Source of the DNA: Hydractinia symbiolongicarpus
Lineage: Eukaryota; Cnidaria; Hydrozoa; Anthoathecata; Hydractiniidae
Reading direction: 5' to 3'
Assembly (NCBI RefSeq): GCF_029227915.1
Contig: NC_079883.1
Location: forward strand, 3,966,001 to 4,030,000
DNA: 64,000 bases
Shown here: positions 56,307-63,819 of the stretch, piece by piece
Layout of the letters: each line of letters opens with the position of its first letter
How positions within the stretch are numbered: the first letter of the stretch is position 1
Notes under the pieces: model-generated
The model's input: the letters and a program-made list of their open reading frames with translations, nothing else
Told to the model about the DNA's origin: nothing
Databases searched by the model: none
Made by a program: the position numbers and the translations under genes

Positions 56307-56413
56307 TGTCGTGTCCTATAAATTATAGTGATATGTGTTTCTATAATGACCTTTGGCGTCGTACAAAGTATCTTTACTAGAAACAAGTAAAGATGATTGC
56401 AATGTCGCAAGGT

Positions 56414-56749
56414 TTAGCGCCACATAATGTCATAACTGAAGAATCGATTTTGATGATTATTCTGAGATTGTTTGAGACCATTTGATCTGATAAAGGCATC
56501 ACCCTTCCAACCATAATCCTTCAATTCAACACAAAGTCTTGCGGGCAACCATGTCTTATATTTATTTCCTATTCTATCTTGAACCTCCGCATACATAGAT
56601 TTTTCAGAAAGAGCACCAGGTCCCGATATTTCCATCTCTTTCACATATTTAACAAGGTAAATATCGTTTTTAGGCAGCTCTCTCCACTTTATGATTGGAG
56701 TAACTTGTTCTATTTTTTGTTCAAATTCTTCAACTGTTGGAAATTCCAT
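56414..56749 (-). CDS. Small conserved-type viral protein, possibly OB-fold (element R)
   Basis: About 111 residues from the ATG in an ACAATGG context; the longer frame would need a GTG start. It has the pattern IIKWRELPKNDIYLVKYVKE ... YAEVQDRIGNKYKTWLPARL: an alternation of beta strands and a terminal WLPxRL motif, as in small OB-fold-like nucleic-acid-binding proteins. That is a guess from pattern only. The gene follows the 404-aa gene on the same strand after about 46 bp, so both could share a transcript. AATATAAACACAATGG upstream resembles the start-site motif of other R genes. No membrane segment. Confidence 0.55.
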   Translation of the reverse strand: MEFPTVEEFEQKIEQVTPIIKWRELPKNDIYLVKYVKEMEISGPGALSEKSMYAEVQDRIGNKYKTWLPARLCVELKDYGWKGDAFIRSNGLKQSQNNHQNRFFSYDIMWR

Positions 56750-56795
56750 TGTGTTTATATTCACGATTATATCTCTTTATACCACTTTCAAGATT

Positions 56796-58010
56796 CTATC
56801 GGAAAGCATACCATATACCAAATGCTGCTGTCAAAGATAAAATAAGAGCGATCTTCTCATCTTCATGTGTACTAACACCGGTACTACTGGTGATACCAGC
56901 GCTACCGGTAATGTGTTTATCTGTAGTATCCACGTGGTGTACGGTAATGTGTTTATCAGGATGATCAGGATGGCTATCAGGATGATCGGAGGTTACAGAC
57001 TTCTTTTTAGTTATCTTTTTATGTGATTCGGTTGTTTTTTCGGTAACATTGACCTTTCGATTAATACCAATGGTAAGATCTTCACCAGATATCAAAATCT
57101 TGTTGTTGTAACCCACCACACCCGTCTTAATTCTGAGATTCATGTCACTAGGTATCATATAAATACCTTGTCCAACCGAATAATCAACCTTACTTGAAGC
57201 GTAGTTTAACGTATCCTGATAACGCTTAATATCCTCCTGAATATCAACCCTACGGTTAACAATGTCTTCAAGGTTATTCATAAAAACTCTTTGGGCGGTC
57301 AGAGCACTTGAATCATTACCAAGGATGGAGGAGCGTGCTGAGGCCTGAGAACTAAGAACAAGATAGGCATAGGCCCTAACACTGCTCGATATCTTCACAA
57401 GGCCCGTTTTTGTAAATCCATCGGATTTTTCCACAATCCACCGCGTCATGGAGTCGTTAGTGAAATAACTCAACCCGGGAGTTGGATAGTCTTTACGTCT
57501 TTTTTGATATGAACTGAAAAAGTACTGACCTCTGTATTTCATGGGGTTGGAATCAACATCATACTCGCCACAGATTTTTAGAAATTCCTCATTTGAATAG
57601 GGATTATCATATTGATTAAAACTATCCTCAAAGGGCAGAGGTGTCTGCAGGCGCTTAATGATTCGTCTAATGTGATAATACACATGAAAACGATATATTG
57701 ACCTGACCATAGATCTACCATCCTTAAGGTGTTCGGAACTTACCCCACAGGCACTTGAAGCGCACCAAGTGGCGAAATTTAGCTGGGTTTGCCATAGTCT
57801 AAAAGGTTGCTCATTCCAAATTCTCATACGTTGCGCGTTTTGACTAAGTTCATAATTGGTAAAAATATTAGGAAAGGAAGCGGGGAAAGAACCACTTTCA
57901 GACACAATAATAGCCTGTTTGTACAGATCCCTAGCGCTCAATATTTGAAGATCCAGACCTCCATTTGGTTTATATGTCGCATTCGGGTTATATCTGAAAA
58001 TGTCATCCAT
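56796..58010 (-). CDS. Conserved 404-aa PLV protein with C-terminal membrane anchor (element R)
   Basis: Intact. The N-terminal two thirds are globular (NFATWCASSACGVSS, YRFHVYYHIRRIIKRLQTP, SSSVRAYAYLVLSSQASARS, YMIPSDMNLR). A low-complexity His/Asp/Pro tail (SDHPDSHPDHPDKH) follows, then a final hydrophobic helix (IALILSLTAAFGIWYAF). The homologue in element L keeps the same domain order, including a replaced low-complexity tail and terminal helix, so the anchor is conserved while the linker is free to vary. It is transcribed divergently from the penton-like gene in both elements. I do not know the function; a minor virion or membrane-bound protein fits. Confidence 0.8.
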   Translation of the reverse strand: MDDIFRYNPNATYKPNGGLDLQILSARDLYKQAIIVSESGSFPASFPNIFTNYELSQNAQRMRIWNEQPFRLWQTQLNFATWCASSACGVSSEHLKDGRSMVRSIYRFHVYYHIRRIIKRLQTPLPFEDSFNQYDNPYSNEEFLKICGEYDVDSNPMKYRGQYFFSSYQKRRKDYPTPGLSYFTNDSMTRWIVEKSDGFTKTGLVKISSSVRAYAYLVLSSQASARSSILGNDSSALTAQRVFMNNLEDIVNRRVDIQEDIKRYQDTLNYASSKVDYSVGQGIYMIPSDMNLRIKTGVVGYNNKILISGEDLTIGINRKVNVTEKTTESHKKITKKKSVTSDHPDSHPDHPDKHITVHHVDTTDKHITGSAGITSSTGVSTHEDEKIALILSLTAAFGIWYAFR

Positions 58011-58048
58011 TCTTTGATTTAAATATATTCACAATCTCTAATATAATA

Positions 58049-58609
58049 ATGTATATCACAATAAAGGACGTAAATAGCGAGAAGAAAATCTATTTGTATC
58101 AACCGATAGACAACTCGCATGGTACAAAGGAGGTTGCGATCGTGGAGACGTTTTCAGACAATGTCACATATGTGGTTGCAGATCCAATAGATATACTCTT
58201 GGTTGATGGAGTTACCAAGGTTAGGTTACTACAGGGTCAGCACTACACGGGGAGGGAGTTGAATTCAATCGTGAGAGGTGATGTAAAATCAACACAACTA
58301 GCTATAAAATCTAAGTTGGGTAAAATATTCAATCTAGGGGGTATAACGGAACTACATTTTAATCTTAATGAATTGGATAATTCATTAAATCTTAAAGATG
58401 GTGAATATAGCAACAACCTGATGACATATCATATATCCGAGTATGGTGATTTCACATTTAATGAACCGAAAAACCCACAATATAAGAAACTAAAGAAAGG
58501 TTTACTTCAATCACTTACCATGAGAGTCACGGGTCAGGATGGTAAGGTGCTATGGGGTGGTATGAAGACAACAGTTACCCTACACATAAGAGATACGGTG
58601 GACGGATGA
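58049..58609 (+). CDS. Penton-like protein (element R)
   Basis: 186 residues, beta-rich, no membrane segment: IYLYQPIDNSHGTKEVAIVE, LQGQHYTGRELNSIV, LAIKSKLGKIFNLGG, MRVTGQDGKVLWGG and TTVTLHIRD. The late VTGQDGK-V...VTLHIRD strand pair resembles single-jelly-roll penton proteins of Polinton-like viruses. It lies between the divergent 404-aa gene (39 bp apart) and the capsid-like gene, the usual neighbourhood of pentons. The start ATG follows CTAATATAATA. Assignment is from context and pattern and would need structure prediction. The frame is intact. Confidence 0.55.
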   Translation: MYITIKDVNSEKKIYLYQPIDNSHGTKEVAIVETFSDNVTYVVADPIDILLVDGVTKVRLLQGQHYTGRELNSIVRGDVKSTQLAIKSKLGKIFNLGGITELHFNLNELDNSLNLKDGEYSNNLMTYHISEYGDFTFNEPKNPQYKKLKKGLLQSLTMRVTGQDGKVLWGGMKTTVTLHIRDTVDG

Positions 58610-58669
58610 TACATATAGCTAGCATTAACCGAATTAAAGTAAAATAAAATAAAAGTAATATGGAATAGC

Positions 58670-59989
58670 ATGGAATACGGGAAAAAGTTAAAACCAGAAC
58701 GTTCACTTAGAATCGCACATGGCGTAAAAGGAACGCATCAAAAAGTAATTGTCACTCACAACCCAAGTGAGATTGATCAGAACCAGTTACTCCTGATTAG
58801 GTTCCCTAATTTAGGTAACGATGATGTCATTGTTCCGGGTACTTCGAAACTAAGTTTCGACATTGATCTCGAATCAAAAGCCGACACGAAGAGAACATTG
58901 GTCTCTAACATCGGGAGGGCAATTGTTAAAAAGCTAGCTATCAAGTTCGAGGGTACCGAGATTCTGAGCATTGATGACTTTGATCTTTTCGGGTGCTACA
59001 GAGATTTATGGCTGACAAAGCATGAGAAGGGGAACTCAATCAGACAGGGTATCATATCCGATGATGGTTGCACGGAAAATTGCATGAAACTGAGAGTTGG
59101 AGCCGCGGATAAAGATACATCGGAGGTAGCGGACAAAGCAATCTATGATGCGTATAAAAACAAGTTTACCATACCTCTGGATTTTGAAATGTTGGATAGC
59201 ACGATCCCATATTATCAGGCTGGATTAGGTAATAGGCTGTGTTATGAAATAACATTCAACAATTATGACAGGGTAGTACTATCAACACCTACCAAACCTT
59301 CCGGTTCGGCCTCGCCACCGGCACCGGATGCTAAATACAAAATCTCCAACATATCTCTCGAATATGAGATTGTGACACAACCCACACTTGCCAGATTCAT
59401 CTCAAATGAATACGAAAACATGGCTGTACTTTATGACAGATTTCTGAGACATAGACAAATTAGGGTGGATAAGTCGGACACAACGTGGAATTGGTCATTC
59501 AATACACCTTGCAAGTCTCTGAAGGGTATATTGGTTTTGTTTGAAGACGAACAAGCCTACAAACGAGATACTAGTAAGTTCTACAATCCGAAAATTAAAA
59601 AGGTATCCGCAATAGTTGAGGGTAAGCCTAACCAACTTTTCGCTCAGGGGATGCAACCGTTTGAGCATTATGGTGAAATATGCAAGTATTTCGCTGAGGG
59701 TAAGCAAAGGGATGGTAACGCAGGTGAAATACAAAAACATTTACAATTACACGATGTGAAGGTCGCGGACTACCTAACCACGAAATATGCTCTATGGCTG
59801 GATTTCAGAACCATAGATGAAAACTCACTGCACGGGACCGGTCGACGGATTGAAAATGCGAGCGAGGGTATCACACTGCAAGTTGAAAAGACGGCCGAAA
59901 CAGCGGGATCCTTAAACGCTTACATATATCTAATCATGGATGCTCAATTAAATATTCAAAACGGTCAAATTATGGATGTACTATATTAA
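58670..59989 (+). CDS. Putative major capsid protein, double jelly-roll type (element R)
   Basis: 439 residues, intact, strongly beta-rich: QLLLIRFPNLGNDDVIVPG, TKRTLVSNIGRAIVKKLAIK, DLFGCYRDLWL, FTIPLDFEMLDSTIPYYQ, NRLCYEITFNNY, WNWSFNTPCKSLKGILVLFE, YNPKIKKVSAIVEGKPNQLF, YALWLDFRTIDENSLHGTGR, AYIYLIMDAQLNI. The I/VPLDFEML and LRIxLxxN-like blocks (here LCYEITFNN) and the final LDFR...LHGTGR region are features I associate with capsid-like proteins of integrated cnidarian PLVs. Synteny (penton-like before, packaging ATPase 1 bp after) supports it. A damaged homologue lies at 3.4-4.45 kb. Alternative: a minor virion protein; the length is at the short end for such capsids. Confidence 0.7.
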   Translation: MEYGKKLKPERSLRIAHGVKGTHQKVIVTHNPSEIDQNQLLLIRFPNLGNDDVIVPGTSKLSFDIDLESKADTKRTLVSNIGRAIVKKLAIKFEGTEILSIDDFDLFGCYRDLWLTKHEKGNSIRQGIISDDGCTENCMKLRVGAADKDTSEVADKAIYDAYKNKFTIPLDFEMLDSTIPYYQAGLGNRLCYEITFNNYDRVVLSTPTKPSGSASPPAPDAKYKISNISLEYEIVTQPTLARFISNEYENMAVLYDRFLRHRQIRVDKSDTTWNWSFNTPCKSLKGILVLFEDEQAYKRDTSKFYNPKIKKVSAIVEGKPNQLFAQGMQPFEHYGEICKYFAEGKQRDGNAGEIQKHLQLHDVKVADYLTTKYALWLDFRTIDENSLHGTGRRIENASEGITLQVEKTAETAGSLNAYIYLIMDAQLNIQNGQIMDVLY

Positions 59990-59990
59990 G

Positions 59991-60585
59991 ATGGACTACA
60001 TGAAAGATCCCCACACGGCACTATTCGTCGGTCCAACCGGCTGCGGAAAATCCAAACGCGTAGTAACGCTACTAGAGAGTGAATACTTTGATCACTTCGA
60101 TTTCATTGTGATTATATGTCCAACATTAAGATGGAATAAGACATATATGTGTCGAAAATGGTTTTGGAACGACAGATATGTGATTCTAATTGAGCCCAGA
60201 GGTATGTTGTATGAATGGATCCAAAAGATGACGGATTTATTCGCGGGATACAAAACATTATTCCTGATCGATGACATTATCGCGGATGAAAAACTGGATA
60301 AAAAGAGGCAACCGCTGCTGGAGCTGGCCATCAGCGGTCGTCATCGAAACCACACAATGTGGTTACTCACACAATCATACACCGCGATACCGAAGAACTT
60401 ACGAAGGCAGGCAAAAATGTTATATGTGTGGTATCCGAAGGACAGATGATCTCGCAACTATCCACGAAGAGAATGATGTCATTGAATCATCGGAGATCCA
60501 GAAGGTTAAGGAAAGGCTAAAAGATGGTAAATATACACATTTAGTCATGAGGATGGAACATCCAAGAACACACGTGATTTGTTAG
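59991..60585 (+). pseudogene. A32-type DNA-packaging ATPase with a frameshift near its end (element R)
   Basis: Walker A FVGPTGCGKSKR at residues ~11-22, Walker B KTLFLIDDIIAD around residue 95, and the downstream SGRHRNHTMWLLTQSY...PKNLRRQAK block typical of FtsK/HerA-related packaging ATPases of Polintons, virophages and large DNA viruses. It would drive DNA into the capsid. The ATG starts one base after the capsid-like gene's stop. Frame 1 ends at 60449 just after LYVWYPKDR, but a conserved-looking C-terminal piece (DLATIHEENDVI ... RMEHPRTHVIC) continues in another frame to 60585. A small deletion in the GACAGATGATC run would explain it; an assembly error or recoding cannot be excluded. 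All catalytic motifs precede the break. Confidence 0.85.
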
Positions 60586-60597
60586 ATTGGAAGTTTT

Positions 60598-60620
60598 TTG
60601 TTACAAGAGTCTTGTAACAA
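60598..60620. terminator. Perfect 10-bp hairpin after the ATPase gene
   Basis: TTGTTACAAG-AGT-CTTGTAACAA, 13 bases behind the ATPase frame. It shares TGTTAC/GTAACA arms with the hairpin at 62487-62511. A transcript-end signal is inferred by analogy with hairpin-directed 3' ends in mimivirus-type viruses. Confidence 0.45.
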
Positions 60621-60758
60621 ATCTATAGAAAAACTACAGTACTATCCTAATGATAGAATATATAAATTTCATATTACTGGTGATAGCTGTAGTGCTATTG
60701 CTGGTATTGGTTAGTTTTTGTCTTTTTTTGTATTAAAAAATACCTATCACTATTGAAA

Positions 60759-61256
60759 ATGGCTGAAACCGCAATTGACAACCTAATTTTTATCGAGGAC
60801 CAGGATGATGGGAAGAGACAAAAATTGCTCGAGTGTGTGCTGACCGGAAATAGCAAGTTATATCTTGGGAAGATGTATACGGAGAAGCAAATTCAAAAGC
60901 TCAAGAATGATGAGGTAGATAAACTTTTCACCATATACGAGGCTAAACTGTCCGGTCAAATGGTAAAGTCTCTAGGGGAGTCAATAATCCACATGTACTC
61001 CATGGGCGCCTGTACAGCCCTGGGTATAAAAAATCAAAAAGCTCTGAGTGATGACCTGGAGAATGATCCATTCCTAAACTCGGCACTACAAAGGTTCACA
61101 TGTGATCTATATTATAAGTTCGGATCACTACTATCACCAATCAGCGTAGGTTTAATCACAGGTAGACATTATATCGCAGGAAAAAATTTAAACAATATCG
61201 ATACGGATACTAAAGATGTCGGATACTCCAGTTCAGGGGACAACGAAGAACCCTAA
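60759..61256 (+). CDS. Hypothetical 165-aa viral protein (element R)
   Basis: The first in-frame ATG (context AAAATGG) is used; the frame upstream needs a TTG start. Acidic and mainly helical: a charged N-terminal half (QIQKLKNDEVDKLFTIYEAK) and a more hydrophobic second half (GESIIHMYSMGACTALGI, LYYKFGSLLSPISVGLITGR) that may hold a weak membrane-interacting segment. It overlaps the next ORF by 41 bp in another frame, as in compact viral genomes. I do not recognise a known domain. Intact frame, so probably functional before integration. Confidence 0.65.
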   Translation: MAETAIDNLIFIEDQDDGKRQKLLECVLTGNSKLYLGKMYTEKQIQKLKNDEVDKLFTIYEAKLSGQMVKSLGESIIHMYSMGACTALGIKNQKALSDDLENDPFLNSALQRFTCDLYYKFGSLLSPISVGLITGRHYIAGKNLNNIDTDTKDVGYSSSGDNEEP

Positions 61257-61617
61257 AAAGGTTGAGGCCGGTAAGAGGCTGGCCGAATACAATCGTAAAA
61301 ATAGGGAAGAATATAAAAGATTGCTCATGGCTCAGACGGAGGCACAGTCAGCACCTCAGACACAAACCCAGCCGACACCTCAGACACAGTTGGAGGATCC
61401 TAAGGATATTGTAATTGAGGATTCCGTGACAGATGGTCCTAAAAACGGTGGGGTGAACTACACAATAATGGGTGGTGGTGGTGTGATAGTTATGGTACTA
61501 ATTGGTGCTTATTTCGTTTATAAAAATAAGGACAAAAATATTAAGGTGAAGGGTACCCCACCAAGTTACTCAGATAATAAAAAAACTATGAGAATGGGTA
61601 AACTTGAAATGGAATAA
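61216..61617 (+). CDS. Hypothetical single-pass membrane protein, 133 aa (element R)
   Basis: Basic N-terminal coiled segment (KKVEAGKRLAEYNRKNREEY), a Gln/Thr/Pro-rich linker (QTQTQPTPQTQ), one clear transmembrane helix (GGVIVMVLIGAYFVYK) and a basic tail. Layout: soluble N-terminus, one anchor, short C-terminal end. It begins inside the previous gene and is followed five bases after its stop by a perfect 18-bp palindrome. Small membrane proteins of this kind are common in Polinton-like virions, but the function is unknown. Confidence 0.65.
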   Translation: MSDTPVQGTTKNPKKVEAGKRLAEYNRKNREEYKRLLMAQTEAQSAPQTQTQPTPQTQLEDPKDIVIEDSVTDGPKNGGVNYTIMGGGGVIVMVLIGAYFVYKNKDKNIKVKGTPPSYSDNKKTMRMGKLEME

Positions 61618-61621
61618 AGGG

Positions 61622-61639
61622 ATAATATCGCGATATTAT
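61622..61639. terminator. Perfect 18-bp palindrome between two viral genes
   Basis: ATAATATCGCGATATTAT lies just behind the stop of the preceding ORF and 20 bp before the next start. As RNA it could form a hairpin. It could mark a transcript end or be a promoter-associated site. Confidence 0.4.
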
Positions 61640-61649
61640 AATCTCGAAG

Positions 61650-61663
61650 TATATAAAACATGG
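61650..61663 (+). promoter_or_regulatory. Shared start-site motif TATATAAAACATGG (copy 1)
   Basis: Fourteen bases identical to 62034-62047, each including the ATG of a viral ORF. The TATA-like core is only ~10 bases from the ATG, too close for a classical TATA promoter of that ORF unless transcription starts at or near the ATG, as in some viral late promoters. Confidence 0.5.
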
Positions 61664-61887
61664 ATAAGAAAAGTATAGTCAACGATATTTATAAAGCATC
61701 GGTCGTATGCGTTTTCGCTGTAGGCTATTCAATGCTCGGGAAAAAGGTATTAAAAATGACACCACCCTCAATTCAGAAGTTTGACCTGGAAGATACCGGA
61801 AAGCTTGTAGCCATAGTCGCCGCAAGTGAAATGTCAAGAGAATATCTGGTTAAGCAAAAAATTATACCTGAAACTATAAATATATAA
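61660..61887 (+). CDS. Small viral membrane-associated protein, 75 aa (element R)
   Basis: A hydrophobic segment near the N-terminus (ASVVCVFAVGYSMLG) is followed by KKVLKMTPPSIQKFDLED and a second mildly hydrophobic helix (TGKLVAIVAASEMS). The stop overlaps the ATG of the next small ORF (TAATG). I recall the PPSIQKFDLED-type block only vaguely from similar cnidarian elements, so the family is left unnamed. Intact. Confidence 0.6.
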   Translation: MDKKSIVNDIYKASVVCVFAVGYSMLGKKVLKMTPPSIQKFDLEDTGKLVAIVAASEMSREYLVKQKIIPETINI

Positions 61888-62012
61888 TGTTGCGAATACT
61901 GGAATGGTTGGTCTGGGTTTTATGTCAACGTAAGAAAGTTGAGAGGATTTTACCAAAGGTGGAATACAAGGATACCGATGTCATAGACTCCGAAGCTATC
62001 GTATTAAAATAA
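61887..62012 (+). CDS. 41-aa small ORF overlapping the previous stop (element R)
   Basis: Starts within TAATG, sharing one base with the upstream stop codon. A hydrophobic N-terminus (MLRILEWLVWVLC), then a basic patch (QRKKVERILPK) and an acidic end (DTDVIDSEAIVLK). The tight coupling and hydrophobic-basic-acidic layout argue for a real microprotein, perhaps translated by stop-start reinitiation. It is too short to exclude chance; conservation in other copies would decide. Confidence 0.4.
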   Translation: MLRILEWLVWVLCQRKKVERILPKVEYKDTDVIDSEAIVLK

Positions 62013-62033
62013 CGCCACTAAATTATACCGGAT

Positions 62034-62047
62034 TATATAAAACATGG
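62034..62047 (+). promoter_or_regulatory. Shared start-site motif TATATAAAACATGG (copy 2)
   Basis: Second exact copy of the motif in front of the 141-aa gene. Looser versions (AATATAAACACAATGG, CTAAATAAAATAATGG) precede the genes starting at 56749 and 63779. Confidence 0.5.
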
Positions 62048-62469
62048 CTTCAATTGCAATGATGTTGGGAGGTGCCTTCGCAAACGCTTTGGCTTTCACC
62101 GGATCAAGCTATCTCTTTTCAAGTTTATCCAAGGATAGGATAGATAAGGAACGGAAGCGACATGATCTTGCCATAGAACAGCTACAAAAGACTCAGGTTA
62201 TATGGCAACGTAAAAGACAAAAGAGGGTGGACTTTATCAATAAGCAGCTCAGACTTGAGAAGAAGGCCGAGGGTAAATTCACAGAGCTGGATGATGCGAT
62301 GCGTGAATATAAAAAAGTGTTTGGAGGATCAACTCTCACGGATATTCCGCGCGAACCCGTATTGAGCGACTTTTATACACCCAGCAATGGCCAGCATGAA
62401 CGGGAATTGGCATTTATCGCGCTAAGCATGATCAGTGTCGGGGGTGCCGTGTGGTATTTCGAAAAATAG
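62044..62469 (+). CDS. Conserved small viral membrane protein, 141 aa (element R)
   Basis: Ala/Met/Gly-rich hydrophobic N-terminus (MASIAMMLGGAFANALAFTG, YLFSSL), a long basic helical middle (ERKRHDLAIEQLQKTQ, INKQLRLEKKAEG), VLSDFYTPSN and a C-terminal hydrophobic segment (LAFIALSMISVGGAVWYF). The first half is closely matched by the remnant fused to the integrase in element L (1605-1817), so this is a family shared by both viral lineages. Two hydrophobic ends suggest a membrane or virion role. It converges on the coiled-coil gene, with a perfect hairpin in the 56-bp gap. Confidence 0.75.
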   Translation: MASIAMMLGGAFANALAFTGSSYLFSSLSKDRIDKERKRHDLAIEQLQKTQVIWQRKRQKRVDFINKQLRLEKKAEGKFTELDDAMREYKKVFGGSTLTDIPREPVLSDFYTPSNGQHERELAFIALSMISVGGAVWYFEK

Positions 62470-62486
62470 TACGATACCGCAGGTAT

Positions 62487-62511
62487 TATGTTACATGATA
62501 CATGTAACATA
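62487..62511. terminator. Perfect 11-bp hairpin between convergent viral genes
   Basis: TATGTTACATG-ATA-CATGTAACATA lies between the stops of the 141-aa gene (+) and the coiled-coil gene (-), the place where a bidirectional transcript-end signal would be needed. Confidence 0.5.
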
Positions 62512-62525
62512 TATTCCAGATTCCA

Positions 62526-63779
62526 CTAACGCTTTGTAACCATGTAGGTGTATATCAGACCTCCGATTCCAACTATCAAAGCCCAAAGGTTTTGACTCAA
62601 CCAACCAACGGCTTCCTTTGCTCTATTTAGGATCCATGATACGATGGATCCAATTATACCCGGTAGGGACGCGGCTGCGGCACCGGCTAATCTACCCAGG
62701 AGAGATCCCAGCGCGCTCAGCTTGTTCTTTATCCATTCCCTCGCACCGCCCTCGGTTTTTACATGATTTTTTGTATTACCGGTGGATGACCCCCCACCTC
62801 CGGGCGTCAAAGTTTCAACCAAAAGTCCGATAACCATCCCGAATGCCGTTAGTACACTGACAACGGTGATACCCTGCTCACGGAATAGCGTTCGTATCTT
62901 TTCACCCAATGTAGTTTCTTTGCTAAGTACCTTGGCGATTGTCTCCTTTATGCTTTTTATCTGGGTGTTAAGTTCACCCTTGAGGATATTGATGGCATCC
63001 TGGTTGGCTTCCAACTCATCGTTTAGCTTTTCCAACCTCTCGGCCACCTGCTCCCTCTGTTCATCCGTGTATGAGGGATCTTCCAACTCCTTCAACTTCA
63101 TTTGTTCCTTATGGATGTTGTTCTCGATATCTACCTTTTTGGCGGTCGAGAGTTGGAGACTTCCCCGAATTTTTTGCACCGAATTATCCAATCCGCGAAT
63201 ATCCCGCGGGTGATATTCAGCTCTAAGTGCACCATCATCGACCAGCGATACCAGGTCCTCCGCACTGTTTACCACATCTCCAGACATAGTTTCTAATTCT
63301 ATATCAGTCGCATTTTCTATTTTATCCGGTGACGGTAGTCTCTCTTCTATTTTGTTTAGCCTAGCGGCCTGTCGGGGGGTTATACTACCTTTCGGTATAT
63401 CAAATCCCAAACTGCGCAGCCTTTTCTTGCCAAGTAAATCTGCAATGGTACCGGTAGACCTTAGAGATCCACCATGTGTCAGCGGTCTGTTATCACCCTT
63501 GTAGTATAGTTCACCACCACGAATCTCAAACAGATCGGTATGTATCACACTCGGGTCCTCGTTTGGATATTTAGTTAGTAGCACCTCATAGAGTGATTTA
63601 ACCCGCTCACTAGTAACTCTAGCTCGTTGAGAGGAGCCTCCACCGAATGATGTCTCCTTTTCATCGGGTGTGTGTATCTGTACCCGTGTGCGTTCCTTCG
63701 GTACCAGGGGCGTGGTTTCATCGGCACCCTCGTCGGTTTGACCATGTTCACCAAACGGATCAATATCAATGTCCGCCAT
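62526..63779 (-). CDS. Coiled-coil/transmembrane virion-type protein, 417 aa (element R)
   Basis: The start is chosen at MADIDIDPFGEH in an ATAATGG context; the longer frame adds 30 residues that overlap the divergent gene. Order: acidic N-terminus, VIHTDLFEIRGGELYYKG, LRSLGFDIPKGSITPRQA, a long coiled coil (residues ~205-285, ENNIHKEQMKLKELE...LNDELEANQDAINILKGEL), a first hydrophobic segment (VVSVLTAFGMVIGLLVETL), a Gly-rich linker, SLPGIIGSIVSWIL and a terminal helix (LWALIVGIGGLIYTYMV). It is intact, whereas the L homologue is broken at four places. It could be a spike or membrane-linked internal protein; no known family named. Confidence 0.78.
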   Translation of the reverse strand: MADIDIDPFGEHGQTDEGADETTPLVPKERTRVQIHTPDEKETSFGGGSSQRARVTSERVKSLYEVLLTKYPNEDPSVIHTDLFEIRGGELYYKGDNRPLTHGGSLRSTGTIADLLGKKRLRSLGFDIPKGSITPRQAARLNKIEERLPSPDKIENATDIELETMSGDVVNSAEDLVSLVDDGALRAEYHPRDIRGLDNSVQKIRGSLQLSTAKKVDIENNIHKEQMKLKELEDPSYTDEQREQVAERLEKLNDELEANQDAINILKGELNTQIKSIKETIAKVLSKETTLGEKIRTLFREQGITVVSVLTAFGMVIGLLVETLTPGGGGSSTGNTKNHVKTEGGAREWIKNKLSALGSLLGRLAGAAAASLPGIIGSIVSWILNRAKEAVGWLSQNLWALIVGIGGLIYTYMVTKR

Positions 63780-63819
63780 TATTTTATTTAGAGGATAGTT
63801 TTTTCTTAAGATAATAGAA

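Noticed and set aside
62782-63213. 143-aa plus-strand Ser/Leu-rich ORF
   Set aside because: Antisense shadow of the intact 417-aa coiled-coil gene.
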